A stretch of 64,000 bases of DNA from Trachythela sp. YZ-2020. Its lineage: Eukaryota; Cnidaria; Anthozoa; Malacalcyonacea; Clavulariidae. The translations under genes were made by a program, and so were the position numbers. Below are positions 61,309-64,000 of the stretch, piece after piece. The stretch is taken from positions 3,348,001 through 3,412,000 of the forward strand of contig JADLSH010000382.1 in assembly GCA_016169945.1 (NCBI GenBank). The letters are read 5' to 3'. The notes under the pieces are model-generated. The model had not been told where the DNA came from and made no database searches. It worked only from the letters and a program-made list of their open reading frames with translations. Each line of letters starts with the position of its first letter. The first letter of the stretch is position 1.

Positions 61309-63500
61309 ATGGAAGTAGAAAGATTATCAATATCAGATGCACAAAAACAAATTCTTGTGGACTATTATGAGAGAGGAATGGTTTCAACCAAGAAAGGTTT
61401 GGCTGAACTGCGTGTTGAATGCACCAGTGCAGTTGACTTGTCAGAAACTCAAGTGAAAGTAAGTTAACGATATTAGTAAAACAGTGAAGCAACGCTGTGT
61501 TTAACGTAAAACATAATATAAAATATACCGTATTTACTCGATTGAGCTCCGCCCCCGATTGAGCGCCGCCCCCGAATGAGCGCCGCATTTGAGATCAAAT
61601 TTTTTTAAAGAGCGACGCCCCCGAATGATCGCCGCACTAAACACTTTCCGCCGTCAAAATGGGACATTTAGTGACAAAGACATTTAAAACTTGTTTATTT
61701 TATTGTTAAAAGTTGTTGTTATAATTCACAAATAAAAGATTTCTTTAAAGAGCGCCGCCCCCGATTGAGCGCCGCCCCCGAATGAACGCCGCATCTGAAG
61801 CTCTGAACTGATTTAAAGAGCGCCGCGGCGCTCAAACGAGTAAATACGGTAAGCAAAAACTATACGTGGACAAATATTTGCAAGTTCTGTTTTGTACGCC
61901 GTTCAACATATATTTCGTAAATCATAATGACGGGCTAGCTGGTCATTCAGCAAATACATCAGGCTGATCAGGGTTTATATTCATATATTGCAGCTTAGTT
62001 GATAGGCTGTTTGCCATTCATCAAGTTGATTTATATAATCTATCATCTATGGGAGATTTTCAGTAGTGTATTACAAATCACCCTTCAATAGAAGCACTTT
62101 GTTTTAAACTTTGTCTTGAATAATTATGCCCAATGTGGTAAACAAATATATAGAGGCTTTCTTGATGTACGAACAAACGAAATATGCGGATATATACTGT
62201 AGGGGAGTTTATAGGGTTAGGTTTTTAGTTGTTCATACACTGAGAAAACACCCAATTATATAACATATAGTATACATTTTTGAAACATTGTGCAATAAGC
62301 ATGCATGCTGGATGGAAAATTTTATGTTTAATTCTGTACCCAACAAGATCTGGACTAGTGGTGATTGATGAGTCCAGGGATCATTGTTTCAAGAAAATAT
62401 TTATGGCGTAAAAAGCGTTTGGGCTGGCCAGTGGGCCTGTGGCTGTACCGGGATACAGCTGTAGGCATTGTATAGATGAAGGTTAGTCAGTGATTGTGAC
62501 AGTCTGTAGCTACCAGTGGATTTTACTACAGTGCTACTAAGAAAAAGCTAGCTAGGCAAGGCTTTATTAATTCTGATAAATGGCCTTAATGCTGGAAACA
62601 TCTTATCTTATAGGCAGTGAACTCTATACAACACTCTAATCCTTTAAGACTTTATTAACAATTGTTTCATTCCTGTGAAACATAGTGTGGCCCTAGCTGC
62701 ATTTTGGAAAATTTGATCTTTAGCTTAGGAATCATGCAATGAAACTGTTTGACCTATTTTCACATCTCCCTGACATTGTCATTGCAATAATTGGAAAAAC
62801 CTTTTTCAGACCAATGTATTATAGTTGGCAAGTACATGTGGAAGTATCAAACCCCGTTCAAACTTGTTGTAGTGTGTATTAATTGGTGATGTACAGTATG
62901 AACAATTGTACTAGCTTGTGTTTAGCAAGGTAGATGACTGCAGTTAGTCCAGAGGCAACTAATAGTCTTCTCTTACTATATTCTGTATACAGTTAAGTAG
63001 CTACTACAACAAGATATGGGTGAGACTTACAGAAAAGGAGTTGTATTGTGTCTGGTGGTATATTAATACAGTACATATATCTTCAGCAGAGAAATGTTGT
63101 TGGACCATAAAAATCTATTATATGTTTTATTACTTAACTTCTGCAGTCCGAAAACTTTGTCAATAGAAAATATTTGTAAATTTGCATGCAAGAAGGGTCA
63201 ACAGCGGCATGTACAGTCACTACCTGGTTCAAAATATTTATAAGATAAACCAGTGCATGTTCAACTAACTTCAATATAATAATGATATGTATGTAAGGTA
63301 TGTACAAAAGGTAATGTATTTAATACCATTTGTACATTCCAATATACTGTGCCCTAATCAATTCCATTTATGACATTATGTATACTAGTACCTAGCCACA
63401 CATTGTTGTGTTTAATATTTCATGCCTTAATTATTGTACCTTTCATTTTTAGAACTGGATAAGTAATTATAAAGCTAGCAAACGATTACAGTATTTATAA
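61309..63500 (+). CDS. Homeodomain-like DNA-binding protein, two exons, possibly truncated
   Basis: Exon 1 (61309-61458) encodes 50 residues and ends at AAA|GTAAGT; exon 2 begins at 63453 after TTTTTAG. Phase 0 joins SETQVK to NWISNYKASKR. The whole reads as a homeodomain-type three-helix unit: helix 1 SISDAQKQILVDYYERGM, a middle helix, and recognition helix LSETQVKNWISNYKASKR, in which the W..N..K..+ core matches homeobox helix 3. From 63494 the sequence is the ~180-bp dispersed repeat and the frame stops at TAA 63498-63500. Either the gene ends there through repeat insertion (64 residues) or another donor is used. Intron 1 carries a MITE. Confidence 0.62.
61528..61849. mobile_element. 322-bp MITE with CCGTATTTACTCG ends
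   Basis: Inverse ends CCGTATTTACTCG and CGAGTAAATACGG are flanked by TA (61526-61527 and 61850-61851). The interior has about seven copies of 'gagcgccgcccccga' variants, the last inverted. This GC-rich repeat stands out from the AT-rich surroundings. It sits in intron 1 of the homeodomain-like gene. Confidence 0.85.
61852..63452. other. Intron 1 remainder, no gene
   Basis: No ORF or repeat was recognised. The composition is ordinary for the window. Confidence 0.45.
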
Positions 63501-63675
63501 ACCTTGAAGCCAAAACATTTAAACTCAGCATTGAAATCGATGCGCAACAAGCGATCAGCTATGGTTTTATTCATTCGCAGCTCTGTCTAAAACACTTTAT
63601 ATTTGAAGTTAAATCAATAAACTCAATAAACTCAAGCCAAGACGTCAAACAGCTGAGGTACAATCACTATCATAT
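63494..63675 (+). repeat. ~180-bp dispersed repeat, copy 2
   Basis: Second copy of 60372-60551. It starts within three codons of the end of exon 2 of the homeodomain-like gene. Confidence 0.88.
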
Positions 63676-63744
63676 TTACACAGAGACCAATGGTCATATT
63701 TAGGAGTTTGTAGCGTGTAAACCAAAGCACAGTATAGAGACGAC

Positions 63745-63913
63745 CAGTAGGGCCACTCATTTGAAATTTTGTGTGGCCGCTCATTACGCATTGGCAGCCA
63801 GTCAATTGCTTTTTCTGGCCAATAAGCAAGCTGGACTAACTTTCCTGGCCAGTAAACTACATATTTTTGCATAAAAAGCCGGCTACATGTTACATCGCCA
63901 AGTGGCCCTACTG
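63745..63913. mobile_element. 169-bp MITE, CAGTAGGGCCACT ends
   Basis: Inverse ends CAGTAGGGCCACT and AGTGGCCCTACTG. Subterminal 'ctggcc' words recur. The ends are hAT-like but no 8-bp duplication is visible, possibly because the next element begins 1 bp later. Confidence 0.7.
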
Positions 63914-63914
63914 G

Positions 63915-64000
63915 CAGTGGCGTAGCAGCACAAGTAGGGGCCCGTGGTAAAAATTTAAAAGGGGCCCCCTTCCATAACCGTACTAAAATCTAAAACATTA
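63915..64000. mobile_element. hAT-like element, left end only
   Basis: It begins CAGTGGCGTAGC, a typical hAT terminus, followed by 'aggggcccgtgg' and 'aaaaggggccccc'. It is cut by the window edge. Confidence 0.6.

Overview
The window looks like a gene-poor, AT-rich animal chromosome dominated by mobile DNA. A four-exon voltage-gated K+ channel gene, spliced introns with GT/AG borders, tRNA-derived SINEs, several non-LTR retrotransposon clades, and hAT, Harbinger-like, TTAA-type and Mutator-like DNA elements point to an early-branching metazoan, most likely a cnidarian. The organism is inferred from gene and repeat style only.

Layout. 0-9 kb: two hAT-type non-autonomous elements with perfect 8-bp target duplications, and a small glycine-rich ORF (7.9-8.1 kb, minus). 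9.5-17 kb: a 267-bp TIR element built on a 10-bp minisatellite, a palindrome-rich MITE, and a tRNA-SINE amplified as a satellite (14.4-16.8 kb). 19.8-23.3 kb (minus): a complete 502-aa Kv channel with an unusual S4. 26.6-27.6 kb: a SINE next to nested foldback elements. 28.4-46.3 kb: a Russian-doll insertion. 46.5-52 kb: non-LTR remains, one interrupted by a 646-bp TTAA hairpin. 52.2-54.6 kb: a duplicated segment carrying a 1.85-kb foldback whose near-empty counterpart is at 58.9-59.9 kb. 55.1-55.6 kb (minus): first exon of a secreted Cys-rich protein. 61.3-63.5 kb: two exons of a homeodomain-like protein.

The main discovery is at 28.4-46.3 kb. A non-LTR retrotransposon reading frame is split after a Lys codon by a 17.4-kb block whose ends are ~75-bp imperfect inverted repeats. 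Inside lies a gene of an uncharacterised CxxC/HxxC protein that I propose is a DDE-type transposase. Immediately upstream of that gene sits a second, 13,635-bp transposon (28958-42592) with a perfect 10-bp target duplication. Its ~400-bp inverted termini are mostly 31-bp minisatellite arrays. Its nine exons keep compatible splice phases from a eukaryotic protein kinase domain, through a DxH peptidase-like region and an acidic/basic linker, into a MULE transposase with DDE residues and a SWIM zinc finger. This looks like a Mutator-like element that carries a protein kinase as part of its own transposase gene. This copy is dead (several frameshifts and an in-frame TGA) and itself holds a truncated CR1/L2 LINE and MITEs.
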